64,000 bases of DNA from the NCBI GenBank assembly GCA_965200975.1, contig OZ241740.1:1488001-1552000 (forward strand). Reading direction: 5' to 3'. The notes beneath the pieces are model-generated. The model was not told the DNA's origin and made no database searches. It saw only the letters and a program-made list of their open reading frames with translations. Source of the DNA: S5-327 sp965200975 (lineage in GTDB: Bacteria > Chloroflexota > Dehalococcoidia > Lucifugimonadales > Australimonadaceae). A program made the translations under genes and the position numbers. Positions 43,514-53,098 of the stretch are shown piece by piece (within the stretch, counting starts at the first letter, position 1; every line of letters starts with the position of its first letter).

Positions 43514-44923
43514 GTGGCTGATCGAACGCTTGCGACAATCCTGACCAGCGTGGGCTGGGACCCCGCTCGCGCCTCTGAACCGGAGTTCACCGGCGGCGCA
43601 GACCCCATTCTGCCCACGCCCTTCCGCATAGGAGAGACAGCCGCCGCCAGCCTGGCCGCCGTCGGCCTCGCTGTTTCCGACCTCTGGGAACTGCGCGCCG
43701 GACGCCGGCATGCGGTGGGGGTGGACTCCAGGCAGGCGACGGCGTCGCTGCGCAGCGTCAGATACCTGGCCATGAACGGGACGCCCGTGGCCGCCGAGCG
43801 CGCCCCGGTGATGGGAGTGTACCCGGCCCGGAACGGGCGCTGGAGCTACCTGCACTGCAACTTCCCCAACCACCGCGACGCCGCCCTCGGCGTGCTGGGC
43901 GTCGAGGAGGACCGGGAAGCGGTTCGCCGGGCTGTAGCGCAGTGGGACGCGCTCGAACTGGAGGAAGCCGTCATCGCCGCCGGGGGCGCCGGGGGGATGG
44001 CGCGGTCAATGGCCGAGTGGGCCCGGCATCCCCAGTCCGCCGCCGTAGCGTCTCTGCCGTTGCTGGAAATCGACAAGATCGGCGACGCGCCGCCGGAGCC
44101 TCTCCCCGAGGGCGATCGGCCCCTCTCCGGGATCAGGGTGCTGGACTTGACCAGAGTGCTGGCGGGGCCGACTTGCGCCCGCACGCTGGCCGAACATGGC
44201 GCCGACGTGATGAAGATCAGCGGCCCCCACTTGCCGTTCAGCCCATCACAGGAATTGGACACCGGCCACGGCAAACTCTCCGCCCATCTCGACTTGCGCG
44301 AGGCCCGCGACCTGGAAACGCTGCGCGACCTCGCCCGGGAGGGCGACGTGTTCTCCCAGGGCTACCGTCCGGGGTCGCTGGCGCAGCGCGGACTTTCGCC
44401 GCACGACCTGGCCGAGCTGCGCCCCGGCATCGTCTACATCTCCCTCTCTGCTTTCGGCCGCGTTGGGCCGTGGGCGGAACGGCGCGGCTTCGATACGGTG
44501 GTGCAGACGGTAAGCGGCATCACTCACCGCCAGGGCGAGCTGTTCCCGGGCGTCGAGCCGGGGCCGCAGTTCTATCCGGTCTCGGCCATCGACTACCTGA
44601 CCGGCTACCTGATGGCCTTCGGCGCCATGACGGCTCTAGCCCGCCGGGCCCGCGAAGGAGGAAGCTGGCTGGTCCGGGCGTCCCTGGCGCAGACGGGCAA
44701 ATGGCTGCTGGACAGGGGCCAGACGCCGGAGACAGAGCTGCACGACGTTGCCCGGGAATTCGCCCCCGAAGAGATCGAGCGCTGGTCTACGGTCAGCAAC
44801 GTGCCCGAAGGACGGCTGAGCCATCTGGCCCCGGCCCTGCAACTCTCCGAGACCAGGCCGTACTGGGCCAGGCCCACGGCTCCCCTCGGCGCCCACTCTC
44901 CTGAGTGGCCGGAGCGCGCATAG
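43514..44923 (+). CDS. CoA-transferase family III (CaiB/BaiF)
   Basis: 469 residues. The clear class III signature is in the second half: SGIRVLDLTRVLAGPTCART followed by AEHGADVMKI at about residues 203-235, and later GRVGPWAERRGFDTVVQTVSG, the large-domain helix. The catalytic Asp is normally in the segment near the end of the first large-domain strand and cannot be pinned down by eye. The first 190 residues are a diverged CaiB-like half. It moves CoA between carboxylic acids. The GTG start at 43514 is used. It has a slightly different, more G-rich third-position style than its neighbours. Confidence 0.88.
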   Translation: MADRTLATILTSVGWDPARASEPEFTGGADPILPTPFRIGETAAASLAAVGLAVSDLWELRAGRRHAVGVDSRQATASLRSVRYLAMNGTPVAAERAPVMGVYPARNGRWSYLHCNFPNHRDAALGVLGVEEDREAVRRAVAQWDALELEEAVIAAGGAGGMARSMAEWARHPQSAAVASLPLLEIDKIGDAPPEPLPEGDRPLSGIRVLDLTRVLAGPTCARTLAEHGADVMKISGPHLPFSPSQELDTGHGKLSAHLDLREARDLETLRDLAREGDVFSQGYRPGSLAQRGLSPHDLAELRPGIVYISLSAFGRVGPWAERRGFDTVVQTVSGITHRQGELFPGVEPGPQFYPVSAIDYLTGYLMAFGAMTALARRAREGGSWLVRASLAQTGKWLLDRGQTPETELHDVAREFAPEEIERWSTVSNVPEGRLSHLAPALQLSETRPYWARPTAPLGAHSPEWPERA

Positions 44924-45067
44924 CCGCCGGCGCAGCCCTCCGGCCCGCGAAGCCTGTCGTTCGGCGCTCTCCGCGCATTCCCGACTGCAGCCCTCGCGCC
45001 GGCAAGCGCTGCCCGCCGGCTTTGCACGGTGTATAGTTGCGCTATCGCCGACAGGGAGGTGAGAGCA

Positions 45068-46012
45068 ATGCTTGCCGCAGGGACCAGCGACGGAATCGTA
45101 ACGATTGAGCGCCAGGACGGCTCCTGGAGCGTCGGGGGACGCGCCCTCGAGGGCGTCCGCGTTGAGGCTCTCGCCCGGGCGGGCGGGGTCATTATCGCCG
45201 CCACCGACCAGGGCGTCTACGAAAGCAGCGATGACGGCGCAACATGGCGCGCAACCCTCGAAAACGTCGATATGCGCTCGCTCGCCGTCGCCATCGACGG
45301 CGCCGTGTTCGCCGGCGCCGACAACGCCGTCCTCTACCGGCGGCGCCCGGCAGACGAACAGTTCACCGAAGTCCTCAGCTTCAAAGACCTCCCCACCTTC
45401 TGGTCCTGGACGTTCCCCGTAGCCCCTCACTACCCCAACCTGCGCGCGATCGCCGTTTCGCCCACCGACCCCAACCGCGTCTACGTCGGCGTCGAAGTCG
45501 GCGGCGTTATGGCAAGCGACGACGGCGGCGAGTCCTGGCGCGAGGCCCGCGAGGGTATGCATCCCGACATCCACGGCCTCGCCGTAGCCCCCGGCGACAG
45601 CGACCATGTCTTCGCCGTTACGGGCGTCGGCTTCTTCCGCACCACCGACGGCGCCCAGTCGTGGCAGTCCAGCTGCGACGGCTTCGAAAACCTCTACACC
45701 ATCGCCATCGCCAACGACCCCGCCGATCCGCAGCGCCTCTACGCCTCCGCAACCGCGGGCAGGCCCCGCAACTGGCGCGACCGCCCGGAGGGCGCTGTGG
45801 CCAAGGTCTACCAAAGCGTCGACGGCGGCGCCGCCTGGGGCGCGCTCATGGCCGAGGGCCTCGTCGAAGCCGTGGACGCCCTCGCCGTCGACAACAACGG
45901 CGCCGTCTTCGCAGGCTCCCACGGCGGGCAGGTGCTTGCGCGGACGCCGGACGGGGAGGGGTGGAGCGTCGTCGCCGACGGCCTGCCGCCGGTCAACTGC
46001 ATCCTGGCGTAA
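45068..46012 (+). CDS. Asp-box (BNR/sialidase-like) beta-propeller protein
   Basis: 314 residues with repeated Asp-box turns: SSDDGATW, SDDGGESW, TTDGAQSW and SVDGGAAW, as in sialidases, Ycf48 and Vps10 propellers. Repeated DPxDPxRxYA-type loops (SPTDPNRVYVG, DPADPQRLYAS) lie between them. No signal peptide is seen, so it is likely cytoplasmic and not a secreted sialidase. ATG 45068 follows GGGAGGTG. Two paralogues lie at 50381 and 61882. The function of this branch is unknown. Confidence 0.82.
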   Translation: MLAAGTSDGIVTIERQDGSWSVGGRALEGVRVEALARAGGVIIAATDQGVYESSDDGATWRATLENVDMRSLAVAIDGAVFAGADNAVLYRRRPADEQFTEVLSFKDLPTFWSWTFPVAPHYPNLRAIAVSPTDPNRVYVGVEVGGVMASDDGGESWREAREGMHPDIHGLAVAPGDSDHVFAVTGVGFFRTTDGAQSWQSSCDGFENLYTIAIANDPADPQRLYASATAGRPRNWRDRPEGAVAKVYQSVDGGAAWGALMAEGLVEAVDALAVDNNGAVFAGSHGGQVLARTPDGEGWSVVADGLPPVNCILA

Positions 46013-46035
46013 CGGGGCCGGCTCGACAAAAGGAC

Positions 46036-46071
46036 AGAGGAGCGCGCGTTCAACCGGACGCGCGCTCCTCT
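46036..46071. terminator. Bidirectional hairpin terminator
   Basis: 14-bp perfect stem (AGAGGAGCGCGCGT and its complement) with an eight-base loop, followed by GATCGCTCTCTTTCTC. It lies between convergent Asp-box and VOC genes. Confidence 0.75.
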
Positions 46072-46106
46072 GATCGCTCTCTTTCTCGTTTCAGAGAGCC
46101 GCTTCC

Positions 46107-46508
46107 CTACGCTCTGCTGCCTCCCGTCGAGGGGTACAGCTGCACGTTGATGCCGTTCGGGTCGGTCAGATAAATCGTCTTTTGTCCCGCCCTGTTTGTC
46201 GGGTGGAACTCGATGCCGCGCTCTATGAGCCGCTGCTCCACTGAATCGATGAACTCCGGCGCCGCCGTTACCGCCAGATGGTTCAGCGCCCCTACGGTGT
46301 CCCGCGATGTTTCGCCGGCGCCTGCCGCCGCCTCGAAGAAGTCCAGCGTCCCCTCGCCCCCAAGGTCGAGCGAGTAGTGCTTGTGGCCCGGCTCGTCGTT
46401 CACCACGCGCCGCACCCCAATCTCCAGCAGCTCGCCGTAGAAACGCACCGTCTCGTCCATATCCCTGGCCATCGCGGCCACATGATTCACTCCGCTTATT
46501 CCGCTCAT
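46107..46508 (-). CDS. VOC family protein
   Basis: 133 residues, single VOC domain: GVNHVAAMARDMDETVRFY at the start with the metal His, a central ALNHLAVTA with the second His, and the final YLTDPNGINVQLYP. In the last motif Gln replaces the usual metal-binding Glu, so metal chemistry may differ. A strong ribosome-binding site (GGAAGGAG) precedes the ATG. It lies 55 bases after the gene for a dihydroxyphthalate decarboxylase-like protein in the same direction and may be in its operon. Confidence 0.87.
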   Translation of the reverse strand: MSGISGVNHVAAMARDMDETVRFYGELLEIGVRRVVNDEPGHKHYSLDLGGEGTLDFFEAAAGAGETSRDTVGALNHLAVTAAPEFIDSVEQRLIERGIEFHPTNRAGQKTIYLTDPNGINVQLYPSTGGSRA

Positions 46509-46563
46509 CGGGTCGCTCCTTCCCGGCCACTGGCCTGTCTGCAGACGCTCCCGCCTTTGCAGG

Positions 46564-47556
46564 TCACTGATCCATCGTCGTCCTGGCGAACACTTCCTCC
46601 AGCTGCAGCAGCCGCGGCGTCAGCCCTTGCTCGTGCGAATACTGCGCCGCCGTCTCCAGCACGCGGCGATTGGCCCGAATCCCATGCTGCAACAGCGGCT
46701 GACGCAGCGCCTGCGCCGACTCCTTGTTCACAAGCCCCGCCTTCACGTAATACTCCACATGCTCGAGGCGCCGGCGGTTCGTCAATTCGTTCGCGGCCAC
46801 ATACGCCTTCAGTATGTTCAGCGCCGCCCACGGATGCTCCTCCGCCAACGACCGGCGGATCACCATCCCGTGATTGATCGGGTAGACGCCCGTCTTGCCG
46901 TAGTAGCGTATCCCTTCCGCCTCCGGATCGGGAAACAGCGGGCGAACGTCCGGATGGTTGTGCAAGTCCGCCGTGCTCCTGTCCACCAAGTTCGGGTCTC
47001 GCAGATACAGCAGCGTCGCCTGCAGCTCCCCCGAGAGCATCATCGAGCCGATGTTCTTCTCGATGGGGATCTGGTTCACCGTTACCCCTTCCGGAGGCTT
47101 GAAGCCTGTGGCGCCTCCGTGGCTCACCTCAGGCACGCGCTCCATATAGAACTCCATATCCCGGGGCTCCACGCCGAATTCGTGCTGCAGCACTCCGCGA
47201 GTCCACAGCGCCGCCGTCTGCTGGTACTCCGGAACGCCTACGCGTTTGCCCTTCAAGTCTGCCGGACTCTCAATTCCCGCGTCCCTCCGAACCAGAATCC
47301 CCGTGTGGAAGAAGCTCCGCGTGGTGAAGATCGGCAAGCCCACCCATGTCGTGTCTCCGTGAGCCGTCGCCATCATCAGCGACGAGAACGACATCTCCGA
47401 CACGTCGAACTCTGCGAACTTCAGCTGGCGCCAAAATATCTCCGACCCATGCACCGACGTCGGGATAAACTCGATGCCGTCCGGCTTCACCTCTCCGGCC
47501 ATAATCGGCCACGTCCGCGGATTGTTCGCCAGCGCGATGCTCAGTCTCAGGTCCAC
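46564..47556 (-). CDS. 4,5-dihydroxyphthalate decarboxylase-like / NMT1-like substrate-binding fold
   Basis: 330 residues. The whole length follows the Pht5-type 4,5-dihydroxyphthalate decarboxylase group: SIALANNPRTWPIMAGEVKPDG, split here, then FWRQLKFAEFDVSEMSFSSL, FFHTGILVRRDAGIESPADL, GVPEYQQTAALWTRG, GGATGFKPPEGV and PINHGMVIRRSLAEEHPWAA. The fold is that of periplasmic NMT1/THI5 binding proteins, but there is no signal peptide and no ABC transporter gene nearby, so an enzyme is likelier. Decarboxylation of a dihydroxyphthalate to protocatechuate is the reference reaction. A VOC gene follows. Confidence 0.82.
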   Translation of the reverse strand: MDLRLSIALANNPRTWPIMAGEVKPDGIEFIPTSVHGSEIFWRQLKFAEFDVSEMSFSSLMMATAHGDTTWVGLPIFTTRSFFHTGILVRRDAGIESPADLKGKRVGVPEYQQTAALWTRGVLQHEFGVEPRDMEFYMERVPEVSHGGATGFKPPEGVTVNQIPIEKNIGSMMLSGELQATLLYLRDPNLVDRSTADLHNHPDVRPLFPDPEAEGIRYYGKTGVYPINHGMVIRRSLAEEHPWAALNILKAYVAANELTNRRRLEHVEYYVKAGLVNKESAQALRQPLLQHGIRANRRVLETAAQYSHEQGLTPRLLQLEEVFARTTMDQ

Positions 47557-47830
47557 CCTCCACCTCCGGGGTTAGTGCTGCAGAGCGCCGCCATGCGCCT
47601 GCCTGCGACTATACCCTATCCGCCGCGCTGCAACTTGCCCTCCGGGAGCAACTGTCGGAGCGGAGGAGTTGACACGCGATAGCGGCAGAGTAGGGGCGTC
47701 GACGCGGGCGCGCTGCCTCCGGGAGAACGTAGGGGAGGGGAGTCGCTCCCGCGGAAGGCGCAACGAGGCGGCGCGCCCCTGCAGCCCCGTTGATGTATCC
47801 TCCCCGCACATGCCCCTAGGAGGTGACGCG
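47557..47830. other. Intergenic region with degenerate dispersed repeat
   Basis: 274 bases between divergent genes. It holds GAGTTGACACGCGATAGCGG and CGACGCGGGCGCGCTGCC (about 47667-47720), which match the left flank of the dispersed repeat, but the hairpin core is eroded. Promoters for both genes should lie here; none is clear. Confidence 0.5.
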
Positions 47831-48262
47831 ATGGCCCGCATCCGCCATATCGCCCTCGGAACCAGCGACCCTGAGGCGACCGCCAAGTTCTATATGGAGG
47901 GCCTCGGGCTCAAGCAGGTCGGCAGAGTCGACTCTCCCACAGCCGAGGGCTACTACCTCAGCGACGGCCACGTCAATCTCGCCATCCTCAAATGGCGCCA
48001 GGAATGGGCTTCCGTTACCGAGGGAGGACCGAAACTCACCGGCGTCCACCACATCGGCTTCGGCGTCAACGATATGGACGAGGCCCAGTCCCAGGTGCTC
48101 GACGCCGGCGCAGTAGAGCACACCGAACCCAAAATTCGCGAGGAGTACAACAGCCGGCGACCCGGTGAGACCGGCGGCGGCAACGTTGAAGTCAAGTTCA
48201 CCGGCCCCGACGGCGTCACGTTCGACCTCTCCGTCCACGGCTGGGTCGGCACGGACGACTAG
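47831..48262 (+). CDS. VOC family protein
   Basis: 143 residues with a complete VOC domain: RIRHIALGTSDPEATAKFY with an early metal His, VHHIGFGVNDMDEA with the second, and GGGNVEVKFTGPDGVTFDL late, where the usual Glu is not obvious. The start at 47831 follows AGGAGGTG, one of the best ribosome-binding sites in the window, so good expression is expected. It stands alone. The substrate is unknown. Confidence 0.87.
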   Translation: MARIRHIALGTSDPEATAKFYMEGLGLKQVGRVDSPTAEGYYLSDGHVNLAILKWRQEWASVTEGGPKLTGVHHIGFGVNDMDEAQSQVLDAGAVEHTEPKIREEYNSRRPGETGGGNVEVKFTGPDGVTFDLSVHGWVGTDD

Positions 48263-48483
48263 CGTCCGCGCCCTAGCCGATGTCTGTCGCCAGCCGGCAG
48301 TAGCCGCTCGACCCCACTCGTCCGGCCTGCTGAGCGCGCGCCGATACGGACTCGGCCATACCGCACGAGGCGAACACGCAGCCCAGTTGTCGCGTCGCCG
48401 TCCCGCGCTTCCTACACGGCGCTCCCGCACGCTCCGTAGCCGTGGAGGATGTGCGCTATCCCCTCCGCCACTGCGCCGGCACC

Positions 48484-48987
48484 CTACAGGCCGAACCACG
48501 GCTCGTATTTCCGCACGGTCTCCCTGAATTTCCGCTCGCCCGGAGGCCACATAACGCGCCACTCCGTCCCCTCCCGCACGAGCTCCTCCGTCGCCGCGCC
48601 GAATGAGCCGTCCTCGAAATCGATCAGCAGCCCTACGATTGCGTTCTTCCCATAGTTGCGCTGACTCCCGTACGTAACCTGCTTTATCGTCCGCCCCTGC
48701 GACAGCCCGTCGACCATCGCCCGCCATCCGGTTTGCCCCAGCGCCGCAGCCGCCGCGCGGCCATCGTCATCGAGCAGAGCGTACGCCCGTTCGTAATCGC
48801 CGTCCTGCGCCGCCTGGTAGAAAGCCTCGACTGTGCCGCGCGGCGACAGCGTTATCGACGCTCCCCCGAACGGGATGCTGATCAGCTGCGCCGCGAGCAC
48901 GAACAACAGCGCAAAGAGCACTCCGGTCGTCCAGATCTGCACCTGGGACGCCCACCGCAGACCCATCCACAACCGTGAAAGCGTCAC
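48484..48987 (-). CDS. Membrane-anchored NTF2-like protein
   Basis: 167 residues. One membrane helix near the N-terminus (VLFALLFVLAAQLISIPF) is followed by an outer domain with GTVEAFYQAAQDGDYERAYALL, shown in part, a hallmark of NTF2/DUF4878-like folds, and a WRVMWPPGERKF end. The GTG start overlaps the stop of the upstream MFS gene (GTGA), so the two are translationally coupled. The 220 bases after it, toward the VOC gene, hold nothing recognisable. It may be an accessory protein of the transporter; the function is unknown. Confidence 0.75.
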   Translation of the reverse strand: MTLSRLWMGLRWASQVQIWTTGVLFALLFVLAAQLISIPFGGASITLSPRGTVEAFYQAAQDGDYERAYALLDDDGRAAAAALGQTGWRAMVDGLSQGRTIKQVTYGSQRNYGKNAIVGLLIDFEDGSFGAATEELVREGTEWRVMWPPGERKFRETVRKYEPWFGL

Positions 48988-50270
48988 GCCTCCGCCATCC
49001 TCTGCAACCGCGCCGGCGTCGGAGGCTTCCTCGCCAAAAAGAAGAAGAGCGAGCCGGCCCCTACGATCGCCGCTACGACCAGAAACGCGCTTCGGTAGTC
49101 CCCGAAATAGTCGTTCATCGCTCCCGCAAGCGTCGGCCCTATCAGAGGCCCGAACATCACCATCACGTTCGAGTACCCCGCTATCTTTCCGAAATGCCGC
49201 CGACCGTAGAAGTCGGCCCGTATCGCCATCATAAGCGGGCCGCGCGTCCCCCATGCAAGCCCGTGCAGCAGCGCAGCCGCCGCAATCACATACCCGCTTT
49301 CCGCGACCACGAGCATGGCCATCGCCGCTGCGTGCGCAAGCATGCAGAACGCCGCCATTCGCGATTTATTGTACCGGTCTCCGATGTATCCGCCGCCCAC
49401 CTGACCAGCAATGCTCGTCACCGTCACCAGCGTGAGCATCGCCTGCGCCGACGTCTCGCTCCAGCCATGCCCCTCCACCAGATGCGGCACGAGGTGCACC
49501 AGCACCGTAAACACCGCAATCAACGCTACCCCGTGACCTAGCGACACGTACCAGAACGACCGGTCGCGCAATGCCTCTCCTACGGTAAAGTCCTGCTGCG
49601 CCTCCGGCTCTCGAGGCCCGCCGGACGCCCCCGGCGACGACGCTCGCGCCCCGTCCGGCAGCAAGCCATGCTGCTCCGGGTACCCCCGCAGCAGCTGCGC
49701 AAGCGGCAACCCGATCGCCAGTATCGCCACTCCCGTCCAAAACGCCGTCGGACGCCACCCGTGGGTGGTCAGCGACCACGCCACTATCGGCGACAGCACC
49801 CCGGCCAACCCGATCCCGGTCGAACTCAGCCCCAGCGCCAGCGCGCGACGGCGACGGAACCACCGCGTCGTCACCGTCGTCAGCGTCAACCAGCCCGCCA
49901 GGTTCATACCGAGCGACATCACCAGCACTATCGCCAGGAATACCGGAAACGTCGACGTCAGCGGCAACGCCATAAAGCCGCCGCCGAGCGTCACGATCCC
50001 CACTCGCACCAGCGCCTTCGGGCTGAACCGGTCGATCAGCCACCCGTGCACCGGACTCAGCAGCCCGGCGGCAAGCTGCGACAGCGAGAACGCGCTCGAA
50101 ATTGCGAACTTGCTCCACCCGAACTGCGCCTCGAACCGCAGCAAGTACTGGCCGAACGTGAATCCGAACGCGGCGCCTGTCACCCCGTGGAGGCACACCG
50201 ACACGAAGACTATCCACCAGCCGAAGAAGATGCGTCTGCCGGGCCGCGCAGGGGAATTCGTTGTCGCCAT
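48984..50270 (-). CDS. MFS transporter
   Basis: 428 residues with twelve helices. It starts after a short cytoplasmic lead with the GRRIFFGWWIVFVSV first helix common in this branch (monocarboxylate/oxalate-formate antiporter style). HGWLIDRFSPKALV lies after helix 2, RRRALALGLSSTGIGLAG in helix 4 and YIGDRYNKSR after helix 8. ATG 50270 (MATTNSP) is preferred to a start 12 codons upstream. It overlaps the NTF2-like gene. A small organic acid is the likely cargo. Confidence 0.9.
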   Translation of the reverse strand: MATTNSPARPGRRIFFGWWIVFVSVCLHGVTGAAFGFTFGQYLLRFEAQFGWSKFAISSAFSLSQLAAGLLSPVHGWLIDRFSPKALVRVGIVTLGGGFMALPLTSTFPVFLAIVLVMSLGMNLAGWLTLTTVTTRWFRRRRALALGLSSTGIGLAGVLSPIVAWSLTTHGWRPTAFWTGVAILAIGLPLAQLLRGYPEQHGLLPDGARASSPGASGGPREPEAQQDFTVGEALRDRSFWYVSLGHGVALIAVFTVLVHLVPHLVEGHGWSETSAQAMLTLVTVTSIAGQVGGGYIGDRYNKSRMAAFCMLAHAAAMAMLVVAESGYVIAAAALLHGLAWGTRGPLMMAIRADFYGRRHFGKIAGYSNVMVMFGPLIGPTLAGAMNDYFGDYRSAFLVVAAIVGAGSLFFFLARKPPTPARLQRMAEA

Positions 50271-50380
50271 TCCGCAACCTTGGGGGAGTGGCCTCCATCG
50301 TACCACTCCCCCGGCTGCTCAACCCCCCGACAGGGAAGCGCCTCACGCCTCCGGCAGACCCAGGAAAAGGGGAGGGGAGG

Positions 50381-51405
50381 CTACTGCCGCCCCACCTTCA
50401 TGTTCGCAACCTCCGGAGCCGTGATCCCGAGGTCGCTCCAACTCTCTCCGCCGTCCTCGCTCGCGAACAGCCGGCCCGCGTCGCCAGGAAGACGCGCCCC
50501 GGCGCTTCCGGATCGACCGCTATCGCCTCCGGAAAGCCCCGCGCAACCTCCGCGTCCGCATCCAGCGCGCTCCATGTGACGCCTGCATCGCGCGACCGGA
50601 TCAGCGCTGCTTCCGCTCCCGACTCCCGCGCTCGCCACTGGCCCGGGTTCCCTTTCGCAACCGCCGAGTACATCACCGACGGGTCCGATGGGTCGTAAGC
50701 GAACGGGACCGAGTATTCGTTCTCGAACTCCATCGCTATCGGAATCCAGCTGTCTCCGCCGTCCAGACTGCGATACAAGCTGCGGCCCGGCGCCTTGCCG
50801 GCTCGCATCCCCTCGCCCCCGCTCGATATGTACAGCCGCTGCGTGTCCCGCGGGTCTACGACGATCGCGTGGACATCCTCGTCGAGGCCGTTGTCCAGCA
50901 AGCGCCACGACTCTCCGCCGTCGGTGGTCTTCAGCATGTACCCCACTTGCAGGGCCGCATACATCGTCTTCGAGTCCGTCGGGTCTATCGTGATGTCCCG
51001 CACATGCGGCTCGACGATCGGGACCGGATAGCCAATGCCCGCCACCGACGGAAAGTTGCGGACGGACTCTATCTCCGTCCACGTCGCTCCGCCGTCAACG
51101 CTCTTCCACATGCTTATCGGTTCCGCGCCCGCGTACACCGTTTGCGGATCGTGCGGGTCAACCGTCACGCAGCGCACTTTCCCCGGCGCCACCCGTCCGT
51201 ACGACGGTTTCGACCAGCTCGCTCCGCCGTCCTCGCTGCGCCAGACCCCATCGCCGCGCGTCCCGGCCAGCACGCGCCCGGCCGACGCCTCGACTTCGGT
51301 GACCTCCCAACCCTTCAGGTTGTGGCTCGCAACGGTCCACCCGCCTCCGTCTTCGGCAACCGTCAACACTCCGTTCCGCGTTCCAAGGTAGAGCACTGTC
51401 CCCAT
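50381..51405 (-). pseudogene. Asp-box beta-propeller protein, 3' frameshift
   Basis: About 341 residues when repaired. Asp-boxes SEDGGASW, SVDGGATW, TTDGGESW, SLDGGDSW and SRDAGVTW are in the main frame from ATG 51405, which has GAGGAGG upstream. The last box, SEDGGESW, and the C-terminus lie in the neighbouring frame. A single missing C near 50470-50474 explains it: repair gives ATRAGLFASEDGGESW and a stop at 50381, while unrepaired reading ends at 50398 with an unrelated tail. The damage is slight and the protein may still fold. No signal peptide is seen. It is a paralogue of the genes at 45068 and 61882. Confidence 0.75.
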
Positions 51406-51486
51406 AACCGCCTCCTCGCCGCTTCTTGCCGTGAGCCTATCAACCACCCGCGACCGCGCGAACAGCCGCCTCTCCCGCTCCCAGCT

Positions 51487-52077
51487 CTATCCCCACGCAT
51501 CCCAGCCGTCCGCGCGCGACCGCGCGAACAGCTCGATTTTTCGCTGCGCAGGAAACATCAGGCCTATGCGTCGCCGCACCTCGTCCGGCTTTGCCGAGTG
51601 AGGCCCCCGCGGCGCGCTGACCAGCTGGCGAACGCTCCGCGACCCTCGCGGTTGGGGAATTTTGCCGCGCTTGAATACGAGGCACAGTTCGCACTGGCTC
51701 AGCGTGTAGAACCCGGGGTTCACCCGCTGCTTGTCCCACACGAACGCCACCGTCGCCCAAGCGAACCCCCATGCCTTGCCCAGGTCAATCGCCTGGTCGA
51801 GATGCGGATTCGTCGCCCACATAAACAGCAGGCTGTCGTCCGCCGCGACGCTCTGTACGTCGAGCCGCTTCAGATCGCCGAGGGTGACGGTAGGGTAGTG
51901 CCGCACCGCCCCTCCGGTGTCGCCGCTGCCGGGCCCCGCGTGCTGCAGCTGACCCTTGTAGTCCCACGGAGGGTCCGCATAGATGACCTCGTAGCGGCCC
52001 ACCGGAAGCGCCGGAAACCGGCTGTCCGAAAGCAAGTCCGCCTCCGCGCGGGTTCCGTTTGGTTTTAGCACTCGCAA
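51487..52077 (-). CDS. MT-A70 family DNA adenine methyltransferase
   Basis: About 196 residues. The catalytic motif IYADPPWDYKG and the later LFMWATNPHLDQAI and WDKQRVNPGFYTLSQCELCLVF fit the MT-A70/Ime4-like family as found in phages and mobile elements, which methylate adenine N6 in DNA. The N-terminus is unclear: a TTG at 52077 or a GTG at 52071 may serve. The frame stays open upstream into the end of the transposase gene, so the original 5' end may have been replaced by the insertion. It is a phage or island type gene. Confidence 0.8.
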   Translation of the reverse strand: MRVLKPNGTRAEADLLSDSRFPALPVGRYEVIYADPPWDYKGQLQHAGPGSGDTGGAVRHYPTVTLGDLKRLDVQSVAADDSLLFMWATNPHLDQAIDLGKAWGFAWATVAFVWDKQRVNPGFYTLSQCELCLVFKRGKIPQPRGSRSVRQLVSAPRGPHSAKPDEVRRRIGLMFPAQRKIELFARSRADGWDAWG

Positions 52078-52102
52078 TTCGATGAGCCCAATCCTGCCGA
52101 GG

Positions 52103-53092
52103 CTAGGCGGCTCGTGGCCCGACGCGACGGCGGGAAGTAACGAGTCGTAGACGCGGCTTTTGCTGCTTCGGCTTGGCGGCTCCCTGCTCCTTCGGCAACG
52201 CTTGGGTCGTCGCAGGCACAACGCCGGACGGCTTGAGGCGGCGGCCTTGCCGCACCACGTCCGCCCACTCCGTGAACGGCACGGCAACCTTTCGCCTTCT
52301 CCCCTGGGGTCTTATACGCCAAGCTCTCGTGCTCGCGGAACAGGGTTGTAGGTCAGCACCCAGCCGTCTAAGTAGTGCTGGCCGGTCTCCTTCGTCTCTA
52401 GCCCGCGCAGCGTCTTGGTGCGTTGCCGGAACGTTCCTTGCAGTCGCTCCGACAGGTTGTTGTTCACCGATGCCCTGATGGCCGTCCGACTGGATGTGCT
52501 TGGCGTAGGGGAAGACTTCGTCGATAGCGCCGAGGTAGGAGCCGAGCTTGTCCGTCTTGATGGTCTTGGGTTCGACAGCGGCGGCATCCCGCGCCTTCTC
52601 CATCACGGCGGTCGCGGCTGCCGTGTTCCGCTCCTTCGCTAGGTGGGACGCGAGGATATAGCGAGTCTTCTCGTCCATCACGTTCCAGTTCCACATCTTC
52701 TGCCCGCCAACGTCCACCTGCATCTCATCGGCGACCCACGAGGTTCCGACGTGAGCGGGATGCTCGCGCATTGCCGCCTTCGCCTTGTCCGTGTACTGCC
52801 TGACCCAGGCATAGATGGTCTGCTTGGAGGGTTCGGGGATGTCGAACACCTTATGGATAGATTCGGCAATCTGCTTGTAGGACAGGCCGGAGTAGAACAT
52901 GCGAATAGCCGCGCCCACCTGCTCGGCGTCGACCCGCCTGCCGGGAGCCTTCCCATTCTGCCGGAACCACTTAGCGCAAGCGTTGCAGCGATAGCGCTGC
53001 TGGCCGTTCTGCTGCCCTGCCTTCCGAACCCGCTCGGAGCCGCACTTTGGGCAAACAACCTCAATCGTTGTCGTCTCCGTGAACTTCGCCAT
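52103..53092 (-). pseudogene. DDE transposase (IS6/IS240-like) with three frameshifts
   Basis: 329 codons from ATG 53092. The N-terminal zinc ribbon (CPKCGSERVRK and CNACAKWF) and a helix-turn-helix (GLSYKQIAESI) lead to a DDE domain with VADEMQVDVGG and KTIKTDKLGSYLGA. The third acidic block and the C-terminal YNLFREHESLAYKTPGEKA become readable only if one extra base is removed at each of 52480-52481, 52343-52345 and 52288-52289. Three +1 changes bring the frame back, which is why a long open frame remains. No terminal inverted repeats or target duplication could be found. It begins 7 bases after the stop of the methyltransferase-HNH gene. Confidence 0.75.
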
Positions 53093-53098
53093 TGCTCT

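Noticed and set aside
46564..47556. Periplasmic ABC transporter binding protein
   Set aside because: There is no signal peptide and no permease or ATPase gene nearby; the sequence follows dihydroxyphthalate-decarboxylase-like proteins throughout.
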